From positions 69,782,501-69,846,500 of the forward strand of contig CM032233.1 in assembly GCA_019009955.1 (NCBI GenBank): a DNA stretch of 64,000 bases, in the 5' to 3' direction. The notes under the pieces are model-generated. The model had not been told where the DNA came from. It saw only the letters and a program-made list of their open reading frames with translations, and searched no databases. Position 1 is the stretch's first letter. Each line of letters starts with the position of its first letter. Positions 54,763 to 64,000 of this stretch are shown piece after piece. The translations under genes were made by a program, and so were the position numbers. Source of the stretch: Riptortus pedestris (lineage: Eukaryota > Arthropoda > Insecta > Hemiptera > Alydidae).

Positions 54763-57700
54763 CTGAAAAAAAAAAACAGAGTTTTTCAAAAAACAATAAT
54801 TTTTAATTTACATGAAAATTTTGTGAACAATTATATATTATTGAAAAGTTGGCTTTTGATTATTCACTGAGAATTTTACTCTTATTCAAACCAAAGCTTT
54901 GATTAGATACGGGGTGTGGCTATTAAATAACGAGACTGACGCTGTAAAACATTTTATTTTTATTTCATACATTTTTACTTATTATCACCTTCAATATACA
55001 CCCCTCCTTTATCCCTACAACGCTCCATGCGAACCTTCCATTGTTCGAAACAGTGCTGGAAGTCTTTTTCTGTCAGCTCCTTCAGGACGCGTGCCGCTTT
55101 CTCTTTCACAGCTTCAACATACTCAAATCTTGTTCCTTTTAATGCAGATTTCACCTTAGGAAACAAATAGAAGTCGCACGGCACAAGATCCGGCGAATAA
55201 GGCAGATGGTCCAACACTGGGATGCTGAATTTGGCTAGAAACCTCTTAACAGACAATGCGGAATGAGCCAGCGCATTGTCTTGGTGGAGAACCCATGACT
55301 TGTCCTTCCACAATTCAGGTCGTTTTTTCCTTATTCTTTCGCGGAGTTCAACAAGAATGTGAAGGTAGTAATGTTGATTAATCGTTTGACCTTCAGAAAC
55401 CCAGTGAAGGTTCACAATCCCATGAATATCGAAAAAAACAATCAACATTGCTTTGAATTTTGATTTGCTCATTCGAGCTTTTTTGGCTCTCGGTGAAGAT
55501 GGGCTCTTCCAGTGCATGGATTGGCGCTTTGTTTCAGGATCATACATAAAAAACCATGATTCGTCACATGTTATTATCCTTTCCAGTAAGTTTGGGTCAT
55601 TTTCAATGGCATTCAAAGTGTCAGTACAAACATTTTTGCGAGCTTCCAGTTGTTCAAATGTGAGAATTTTAGGCACCATTTTGGCACACACTTTTTGCAT
55701 GTTAAAATTGTTATGTAATATTTGCCGTATGGATTCTTTATCAATTCATACAGTTTCAGCAATCTCACGAATACTTAACCGACGGTCAGATCGAATCAGA
55801 TTACCGATTTTTTCGATATTGTCATCCGTTTTTGACGTGGAAGGGCGACCCGGGCGTGAATCATCTTGAACGTCTTCTCGGCCATCTTGAAAACGCTTAA
55901 ACCACTCAAAAACACGTGCACGCGATAAACATTCATTGCCATACACTTCTTTCAATAAATTATAAGTTTCAGTAGCGATTTTTCCAAGTTTCATATGAAA
56001 TTTCACAACAATTTGTTGCTCTACTGTTACACTTAACATTTTTCCTGCGAAACAAAAAAACAACTCTAATGCGAACAAAGGCCATGGCTGTACTGATTTG
56101 TTTACAGTTGCGAGAGGCACTATATTCGAAAGAGGAAGCTTCACGATAACAGCTGTCAGTTGCTGGCGTTTGACGCATGCGCACTTCTTCTGTAGCAGTG
56201 TCAGTCTCGTTATTTAATAGCCACACCCCGTATATTACCACTACTACTCATTTCGACTTGATGACCACTCTACTCCTTACTAGTTTTATACAGTAAATCA
56301 GATGTGCCAGTGTGATACTATTATTCAAAGTCTAAGATTAGGCTCAGGGTTTATTCGTACAATGAACTGTTAAATCATTATGCCCTATTTCAGATCTAAG
56401 TCTAGAGGGGTAGCTTGTCTAGGATTCCCTCAAGAAATTCAGCTATGGTAGATTGGTATTCAACAATAAACTCAGGCAGGCCATCCAAAATCAAATACAT
56501 GGTGAAAGGTTCCCATAAAAAGAGAGGTGAACTGGGAAAGAGAAAGCAGGATGCCCAGAAAACTGGATTTATTATTAATTTATTTTTTTTTATTACTAGA
56601 AGCCCAATTTTTCTTTTTTAATAAAACAACAGATTATTCTTCAATTATTTTTTAAAATCTGTTTTCAATAGTACTTTTCATTTACCCGAATATTTCTACA
56701 TATAAAAATAGTACCAGTTGACAGCTAGTTTTAATTCCTGGAGTTCGGTGCAATTATATCATCAATTTTAAAATTTATATTAATACTAAAGTATGCCAGC
56801 AGTTGCTGCAATAACTCATTCCACAAACAATCAAGATTAATTGTACACAAACTGTTTATAATATTTGTGAGTTAGTAGAGTTCTCAGATGACGATAATTC
56901 TAATTCTATGTTTTTCTCGAATCTATATTTAAATTGTTCATATAAGCAATCACCTTATTTATTATTCTTATATAAACTGTAATAAATGTACTTCAATTTA
57001 CATTTTGTCTAACAAAAGATTCTATATTTTAATTATCAAGATGTTCAGTTGACACTATTGTAGCAACTTATGGACTCAAGAGGTGATCAGCCTGTTCCTT
57101 ACTGCCCATTAAACTGAATGGTTGAGTCATTGTAAATATGAACACAGGCGCTCATTCTAGTTTTTATTAAATTTCTCAGCTTTCATGTATTGTCAGCCAT
57201 CATTAATATTCACAGTTCAACTTTGAGGTGAAAGGTTTTACTCTAATGGTTGTTATGATTATGTTTAACTCACCTGTTGATTAATTATTTATTTTTCCTA
57301 AGCTTTAAAGAATTTTTTCCTTCTACTGGTGCTGGCTCTAATAATGTTGTAATATTTTTGTCTCACCAGACTTGTTAAATTTGAAGAATTTATCCCACAC
57401 AGATTAAATTGAAACCTGTTTTAAATTGTTTAAAGAGCTACTTATGACCTGTTTTTAGCATGTATAGGACCACTAGCTCCTAGTTGTAAACAATTCTTTA
57501 AATAATCAATGGAAAATTGATACTATAAATATCTTTGCCTTTTAAATGAAAAGGTAGGTCTTGCTTTATAGATAACATATTGTTTAGCAGATTTTCCTAC
57601 AATTATAAGATCCTTCTACTACTGATTGAATGGTAATTGTTATAAATCCATACAAATTGAAAACATTATTTTCCTCACCTGCTCAAGATACTTTGATTGA

Positions 57701-58030
57701 AGCTTGAATCTAGCTTTACACATAGTGCAAGGGCTTGTAGGAGAAACTTTAGGAATCAATTGATTTACAATTATATTATGAGAATCTATCTCATTTTTGG
57801 CTAGTTCTTGAATCAATCTTTCAGTTTCATACATTGACAAAAACTCGGCAATGCAAACACAAACAAATGTTGTCATTTCCTGAAAACGTAATACAGAAAT
57901 TTATTATGATTATTTAAATTTATTTATCTATATTAAATATTTTATGAAATATTACTTATACACACACACTGACACTATCATATGTTTTTCTTTTTAGACC
58001 TATATAAAACCTTTGTATGTAGGTTTAGAA

Positions 58031-58099
<69 letters not shown>

Positions 58100-61000
58100 A
58101 AAAGTAATAATGGCAATAACTGTGGAATTCTATGAGCACGCACGCACGCACACACACATATAACTGTTATAATTTGAATATTGTAAATTTCAGTTTAGAA
58201 TTAACCCAGTAGTGCTTAATATGACATATATGTTACAGCGGGAGGGCCCTCTTTGGAATTAGCTGCAGAGTAAACAAAGGTGTGCCTCCAAACACTCCTT
58301 TATCAGTCTAAAACCTACCTCTGAGCTATCAACATCTGTTTTCGCTTTACCAAGTGTTTTTTTTCCTCCTTCATCTTGGTGATTTTAGGACATGGAGTTT
58401 ATCAACAAAGAGTAAGTACTTGAACTTGTATGAATTTATTTAAAATTTGTTTTAGCTGTAATTAGTTTCTATACAAATTAGACTATTGAACCTTAATTAT
58501 ATATTTAATCTTTTGAGTTTTATTTACGCTCAAAATCTTTTTAAATTTTAGTGTGACATCTATGTTACACTAAGCACTAGCCAACTTGCTTAAATTTTTT
58601 TTTTTTTTTTTAGGGCCTTGGCTGAGATTATTGAGCCAGGCTTTACAGTTCAGGAGGCCATAGACTTAATAATAATAAACAGAATTGACGGGCTACTTAT
58701 TTGCAAGTGGAGAGATAACTCTATTGTCTCCGTATGTTCCAACACATATGGAGTTCAACCAGTAACAAAGGTTGGGAGGTACTCATTTGCAGAGAAAAAA
58801 ATTATTCAGGTTCCCAGGCCATATGTATTTTTAGAATATAATAAAGAGATGGGAGGTACAGATCGTATGGACCAAAACCTAAACTTATATAGAATTCAAG
58901 TAAGAAACCGCAAATGGTACTGGCCTCTCATTTCATGGTTGCTGAATGTAGCATTACAAAACGCATGGATTCAGTATCGCAAGGGTGTAAAAAATATTAC
59001 ACAGTTGGAATTCAGAAGAAGTGTGGTACTTACCTATTTGAAAAAATACCTAACACCTGCCAAAGCTCCAGGGCGTTCATCCACACGTTCATTAGATGAG
59101 TCTAGGTATGATAGAATTGACCATCTTGTGAGAAAAATCCCAGACGGTCTGAGACGAAGATGCAGAGGAGAAAATTGTCAGTCGGTTTCCAGATATTATT
59201 GCCAGAAGTGTGATGCGGGCCTCTGCCTCGATTGTTTTGCCCCCTATCACACACGCTAATTCATACATATGTACTTTCCCGGAATTTTTTTTACTTAATT
59301 TGTTTGTAAAACCTTTTTTTTATTTTTTTTTGTTTGTAAAATACATGTTTTTCAAAGTTTTTTATGGTGTACATTTTTTCCTGATTTGGATTTTTATTAA
59401 CCATTCATTAACCTTTTTTTTTTGTTGTGGCTAGTCAAGTGCTTAGCGTGACATATATGAAACACTCAAAAAATCAAAAACAGAAAGGCTGAAAATCATG
59501 TTATTGACTATTTTATATTTAAAACAAAGTATTTCATTTAATATGAATGAAATTTAACAAAAACATTAATTAAATCCATTTCTGAGCACTACTGGGTTAA
59601 ATCGACACTTAATAGAATAATATTTAATTTGATCAATTGAAGATTTTAATATGCTAATTCTACATAAATAATAATAAAAAAAAATGCTTTTACCGGATTT
59701 TTGAACTGTTGATTTAAGTGTTCAATAGTTTGCAATAATTCTTCCATTCTGACAGACATACTATCAGCACTGATTTCAGTGATTCCAACTAAAGCAGACA
59801 TCTAGAAATAAAATATGTATTAAATATTTAAAAATAACAGTTGTATCAACTAAACAAATAAAGCTAAATAAAAATGAAATGAAATTCCAAAAATATATAC
59901 ACCATTAAATTTCTCAAGATGAGGATAATACATTTTCATTCTGTAGCAGAATGTTTCCACTGTATACATGTTTGAGAATATTCCAATAAATCATTGCAAT
60001 GTTCCATTAATTATATATATGTTAGTAGTATAATTTCTTATAGTGTAGTTTGTAGGGAATCAGGACTTTCAAAATGATATCTTCATTCTGTAGTAGAATG
60101 TCTACACTGTGTATATGTTCTATAATATTCCAATAAATCATTGCAATGTTCAATTAACTATATATGCGATAGTAGTACAATTTCTTATAGCATGATTCGT
60201 TGGGAATCAGGGCTTTCAGAGATTCAGTGCAGTGGTACTAAATTCCAAGAACCAGGAGCAGTGTGTGATCTTACAAAATGATTTGGAAATGTAAGTTCTT
60301 TAAAAGAGATTTTTAAAGCATGACTCTTGATTGGCATGTTGTAACCACTGCGGCAGTATCTGAAATAACTGAAAATAGTATGAGTAGAAGACTGAAAACT
60401 ATAAAATGCAAACATTTCGGTTTATATTTTAGATAGAGAGAAAATGCTAAAAACAAAAAAATAAATTTGAATTTTAAAATATGTATGTATGTATATATAC
60501 ACACGTGCGCGCACACACACAAACACACCCAGTGTTTCATACTCCCTGCTCACCCCCCCCCCCCCCCGCTTCTCAAGAGTTTTAAGAATTTCGAAATGAA
60601 AATTCATAGGTGTTTGTTGTGGATAAAAATGTTTCTTTTGGTAGTTAAGTCAACTTTCTAACCTCTTTCATTTCTTCTCCAGCACACCTAATACTCGAAT
60701 TTCCAATAATGGATTCCTATAGGAAATCAAATTTTAAAACAATTTTATATTGGTGATTCTTTTTGACATGATATTTTTTTCCTGAAGGCGTAGATCACCT
60801 AAACTACTAATTTTCAGACAAGAAACAAGCATTGTATCCAAAAAAAAAAAAAACCTTGATACATATAGAAGGTTAAACTATCTTAAAAATTGGGCCCTGT
60901 AAATTTTTTTAAGTATTAACTGAGATGATAACGTTTGAACATCTAGCATGTCGTCTAGAACATGCAAAGCCTATCATGTGAGTCGAGTCTCCTGGGCCAA

Positions 61001-64000
61001 TGAAGGAAACTGAAATAACTTCATTAATGACTTAAATCAAATGGGAGAGGGGAGGGGGATAAAGTGAAGGAAAAGTGATAATTTTTAATATCTCCATTAT
61101 TATGAATTGGATCAGAAAATTTTATATTAACCAATCTTGTTCCAAATTTAATTTCCTATAAATCTTCTTTTATAATGTTTTTTCAATCTTGAATATTAAC
61201 CAAGATAATTGCATTTTTTCATTTTCAGCTTTCAGTGAACCCCCACTCCTATTCATTTCATCTCGTATTAATAATAAGCTGATATATCATGAAAAATCTA
61301 ATCCGTAGCTTAAATATTAAATGTGGTTTTCATTGAATTAAGTGAGATACATGCTAGTATGTTAGATAAGATGTCATCAATTAGGATTTTATTTTCCGGG
61401 CTCGGGAATGCTTATTTGATTAATACCATACCTTAGATCTTCCAAAACAGAAGATGAAGTCAGACCATGAAGAGGGGACTTTATTTCCAGCTTTCAGTGA
61501 ACCCTAACATCTACTCATCAAATTTTTACTTTGTATAACTGAGTCACGAACATCTCATTCCCAGCTTATATGTTAATTCCTTTTTACATTTGACTAAAGA
61601 AGAAATAGAGAATAGAAGGTGAGATGAGATCAGCAGTGTGTCATTCAGTGCTTAGTTTATGCAGCCCCGCGTGACAGGCTTTTGTATTTATTGGTAAAAC
61701 TAGAATCGTGGGCTGAATTCCCATGTTGGCAATAGGGATTTATTTAATGCCAAAGTCATCAATTACAATCCTTAGTTTTACCCTGGCTAAAAAGTGGTGT
61801 AAGTAACCTGCAGATAACAAGTCCTGATTAGCCGTAATAGCATGAATTGGACTACTTAAATAACATTAATTAGTTTATTGGGAGTTTTTCTTAATATATT
61901 TCAATAGGAAGCAGAGGGATTTTAGTTTTTCACTTAGTTCTTCTGTATGGCTAAATCAGTCACTATATATTTAAAAAGAAACATAGAAATGGAAGGAAAC
62001 AATATAAATTATGAACATACCTGAGACAACAAAGGATCCATGCGAGCTTTCAGCTTTAATATCTTTCCTAAACCCTTTTCTATTACTTGAGGGAAAGACA
62101 ACAACCTTAAAGTGTGGCCCGTTGGCGCAGTATCAAATACAACAACGGAAAAATTCATACCCTTTACAAGCCTAAAACAAATAGTATATTTTAAAAATAT
62201 GTTTCTTGATACTGGTTGAAATAAAGTAAATAAATATATCCTAACATAGATGAAGAGAAATAATTAATTATAGTAGAATACAAAAATTGAAGTTATAACC
62301 AAGCTGTAAATTAAGTTGTCAATGTAAAAAAGATGTTCATGAAAGAACCATTGAATCAAATTTCAGACAGTAAAAATAAGTTTCTTTACATCTAATTTTT
62401 TTTTACACTATTTTAAGACAAATCATGAGGAAAAGTTTAAATGGAGCACTTATTTTTCTGGTGTTCGATATTTTGTTTGCTTTCGTAATTCTTGGACTGT
62501 ACCTCGTTTATGTGGCCACTCCTGTATACTGATATACTATATACTTTTAACATGTCTGATTCTAGAAAGGTAGAACAGCATTTATTTATTAATATGCAAT
62601 AAAAAGAAATGACTTATCTTAATCAATCTCTTCTCTCGGATAATTAATTTTTCATCCTCATAATTTTTTCTTCTAAATTTATATTTATTATTACAGTGGA
62701 GCGTCGATTATCCAAAGTCAATTATCGGAACGTTCGATTATCGGAACCAGTTTTTTTTTTTTTTTTTTAATGTGTAATTTTAATTAAACTGATCATTTAA
62801 TTTACTTATTGGTATGTTATAATTATTGTTACTTTGAATAAACTTAAACGAAAATAAAATTGTTTTTCTTAGAACGTCTATAACGGAAGCCATAATTAAT
62901 TATTTCTCAGAAACTGATTCGTAACATATTTGTATCTTGTTCAATGAAATTAGACATTGAATACGCATTGGTTTACTTAGAACTGTATACACTATCTAAT
63001 TTGTTCATTGCATTAGATTCTGTGAAACCCTTTCCGTTCATATAACTGGTTGTGGATAGCTTACTTTCAGTTTCAAACCGTTCTTTGTGAGGTGTACACT
63101 GTATTTGTATAGCTCAATTAGACAACTTATACATATGTATGTATGTATTTCATAACACTCGTTTCTTCACTATGCTCATACATACTATGTTTAAATAAAT
63201 AAACAAACTTGTTGTTTTACGAAGTTATTTTAGATCTCCCTTTTCCTTATTATTTATAAGAAAATAAATAAACACAAAATAAATAAAAATTTTGATTATC
63301 CGAACCACCTCTGACAACATTAGTTCTGATAATCGACGCTCTACTGTACTTTGAAATAAGGCCAACTCTCATCTTCAGAATAAAGGCTCATCATCATGTT
63401 TCAGCTAGCTTGTTCTCTAATTATGTATTAACACTTAACGGAGCATGTGATTTTCAGAAGTGTGTTGTAGGGTGAAATATTAAAGCTTACAGCAACAATC
63501 TCTTCGTGTACTTATCTGAGCACAGTTATATAAGTAATATCATATCACCAGTGGGACACACTACAATTTCAATTATAACTGAAAACTAAAAAATACTTAA
63601 GAAATAAATGCTTCTACTATTCATGTAATAATTATAATTTTAGTAATAATTTTGGAGTCTTAGTATAAATCATTTCTTATTGAGCATTATCCTACAATTA
63701 TTAACTTTTTTTTATGCTTTAAAAAATATATAAAATAAGAATTTAGACACTGCATTACAATTTCTATTAAAAAAATATCGAAGACATTAGATTGAATTAT
63801 TGTTTTTAACAAGAATAACAGAAAGTAAAAACTTACTTCATAACTTCCGCATAGCTCATAGCTTCGTCGATACCAGGGAAAGTGCTAAAAAGTTCTTGTA
63901 AAAAGTTTTTATGGGCATGCATGTATTCATCTTCTTCATCTGAAAGCTCTACAAATCCCAAGCTAGGATCAACTTCCTAGAATTAAACCAAAATAAAGTA
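54628..64000 (-). CDS. ASNA1: ASNA1/GET3 (TRC40) ATPase gene, 5' exons beyond the window
   Basis: Five exons on the minus strand: 63837-63976, 62021-62171, 59694-59801, 57679-57879 and 54628-54762, all phase-compatible with consensus splice sites, giving 244 residues and a TGA stop. GET3/TRC40 is the cytosolic ATPase that receives tail-anchored proteins and delivers them to the ER receptor. Visible motifs: [33 protein letters not shown] (the switch region after the P-loop), [19 protein letters not shown], the Cys-x2-Cys zinc site in PCTMCKAR, and [11 protein letters not shown] near the end. Compared with human (348 residues) the missing N-terminal ~104 residues, including the P-loop, should lie to the right. 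A possible ATTAAA polyadenylation signal is at 54526-54531. Confidence 0.95.
54910..56230 (-). mobile_element. mariner element with TIRs and TA duplication
   Basis: 31-bp inverted repeats, perfect (CGGGGTGTGGCTATTAAATA at 54910 and its inverse ending at 56230), flanked by TA. It lies 150 bp from the last exon of ASNA1, within the last intron and in the gene's orientation. Confidence 0.93.
54975..56042 (-). pseudogene. mariner transposase, one in-frame stop
   Basis: Reading from [14 protein letters not shown], the frame is open over about 350 residues except for a TGA at 55746-55748 after REIAETV. Catalytic Asp residues are in [19 protein letters not shown] and LVPCDFYLF, the last two 34 residues apart (D,D34D). 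The sequence differs strongly from the mariner at 5509-6561, so it represents another subfamily. A single recent nonsense change seems to have disabled it. Confidence 0.9.
56233..57678. other. ASNA1 intron, nothing recognised
   Basis: AT-rich intron sequence. A short TTTAGCAGATTTTCCTACAA at about 57583 may be an end fragment of the hairpin-ended repeat. Confidence 0.45.
57679..57879 (-). CDS. ASNA1: ASNA1 exon (zinc site)
   Basis: 67 codons with [40 protein letters not shown] and KLQSKYLEQ. The two Cys residues of CTMC would bind the zinc that links the GET3 dimer. Confidence 0.95.
58028..58095. repeat. (TA)n microsatellite
   Basis: About 65 bp of alternating AT. Confidence 0.95.
58205..59596 (+). 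mobile_element. piggyBac element, internally deleted, TTAA duplication
   Basis: The ends CCCAGTAGTGCT and AGCACTACTGGG are flanked by TTAA (58201-58204 and 59597-59600). A subterminal GACATATATG block follows on each side. The 1.39-kb element keeps only the last third of the transposase. It lies in an ASNA1 intron, antisense to the gene. Confidence 0.9.
58393..59260 (+). pseudogene. piggyBac transposase, C-terminal third
   Basis: From 58614 the frame runs for 215 codons: [40 protein letters not shown] (with the last catalytic Asp region), [19 protein letters not shown], and a Cys-rich end with [18 protein letters not shown] that would bind the terminal repeats. A possible first exon MEFINKE (58393-58412, GTAAGT donor) would splice in frame to the TTTTAG acceptor at 58613. 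The first two catalytic Asp residues are deleted. It could at most yield a DNA-binding protein without transposase activity. Confidence 0.8.
59694..59801 (-). CDS. ASNA1: ASNA1 exon (client-groove region)
   Basis: 36 codons, [20 protein letters not shown] to LNQQFKNP, both ends phase 0. This corresponds to the part of GET3 that forms the helical, Met-rich substrate groove. Confidence 0.88.
59937..60230. repeat. 147-bp tandem duplication
   Basis: CATTCTGTAG starts units at 59937 and 60084; the units share TATTCCAATAAATCATTGCA and the region around it with modest divergence. Confidence 0.8.
60231..61069. other. ASNA1 intron, nothing firm
   Basis: It has a CA-rich stretch at about 60495-60530 and a C run at 60552-60567. 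No exon is needed here because the flanking ASNA1 exons join directly in phase. Confidence 0.5.
61070..61685. mobile_element. hairpin-ended repeat family, decayed copy
   Basis: It shares ATATTAACCAAGATAATTGC, the CAGTGAACCCCCACTCCTAT block and the end TTATGCAGCCCCGCGTGACA with full-length copies. The hairpin end is lost. Confidence 0.5.
61690..61860 (+). mobile_element. partial SINE body
   Basis: It contains TTGGCAATAGGGATTTATTT and the inverse of the SINE tail, TTTTACCCTGGCTAAAAAGT. The tRNA-like head is decayed. Confidence 0.4.
62021..62171 (-). CDS. ASNA1: ASNA1 exon (switch region)
   Basis: The 151-nt exon encodes [20 protein letters not shown] and [20 protein letters not shown]. The Asp-Thr-Ala-Pro-Thr-Gly-His segment contacts the nucleotide in GET3. 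The donor is CAG/GTATGT. Confidence 0.95.
62694..63346. mobile_element. pogo/Tigger-like MITE, 653 bp, TA duplication
   Basis: Ends CAGTGGAGCGTCGATTATC (62694) and GATAATCGACGCTCTACTG (to 63346), one mismatch, flanked by TA. The CAGT start and ...CGATTATCCG ends are typical of pogo-like elements. There is no coding content. Confidence 0.82.
63837..63976 (-). CDS. ASNA1: ASNA1 exon (EVDPSLG to EVMK)
   Basis: The 140-nt exon between ATTCTAG and GAA/GTAAGT encodes [20 protein letters not shown] and [15 protein letters not shown]. The middle is less conserved than in vertebrates. It begins in phase 0. Confidence 0.92.

Noticed and set aside
55453..55869. Plus-strand 138-codon reading
   Set aside because: Antisense of the second mariner transposase.
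60660..60721. Possible extra ASNA1 exon between acceptor- and donor-like sequences
   Set aside because: The minus-strand reading has a stop and no GET3 similarity; the neighbouring exons already join directly in phase and match the family without a gap.

Overview
The window is nuclear DNA of a metazoan, most likely an invertebrate. It is AT-rich, the two cellular genes are cut into short exons by long introns with good GT/AG borders, and almost all remaining sequence is transposon debris, minisatellites and (TA)n tracts. The transposon spectrum (D34D mariners, piggyBac, Harbinger, Penelope-like, LTR and non-LTR retroelements, tRNA-derived SINEs) fits an arthropod, but the species cannot be fixed from this sequence.

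Two cellular genes lie on the minus strand. (1) A gene starting at 43181 and leaving the window at base 1. I traced 23 exons (the last cut by the window edge), whose splice phases agree at every junction. Its first exons resemble ATRIP, the ATR-interacting checkpoint protein: an acidic, aromatic motif like the RPA-binding segment, then a coiled coil. The downstream exons hold an unrecognised helical region, an acidic stretch, a small Cys cluster, a basic/Ser-rich stretch and a charged repeat-like tail whose exon is tandemly duplicated at the window edge. Whether this is one long ATRIP or ATRIP joined to another gene is open. (2) The 3' five exons of ASNA1/GET3 (TRC40), the tail-anchored-protein targeting ATPase, from the right edge to the stop at 54628.

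Layout: 1-43181, gene 1, with introns carrying a 51-bp minisatellite (2161-3291), a piggyBac MITE (3815-4030), a SINE next to an intact mariner (5446-6729), LINE relics, two Penelope-like elements with foldback ends (12732-13708 and 27501-29616, the second holding a nested Harbinger element), arrays of ~290-bp monomers (20250-23455), and a TA-flanked DNA transposon (33336-34046). 43182-54627 is intergenic: a decayed Gypsy-type retrotransposon preceded by 62-bp tandem repeats, an abutting non-LTR retroelement relic, a foldback-type repeat and a 209-bp tandem array. 54628-64000 is ASNA1, with a nearly intact mariner, an internally deleted piggyBac and a pogo-like MITE in its introns.

The most interesting signal is a hammerhead-ribozyme-like motif in the terminal repeats of the Penelope-like elements. 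Next come the nested Harbinger insertion with its empty site present elsewhere in the window, the exon duplication at the left edge, and an abundant hairpin-ended repeat family, one copy of which sits a few bases from a splice donor of gene 1.
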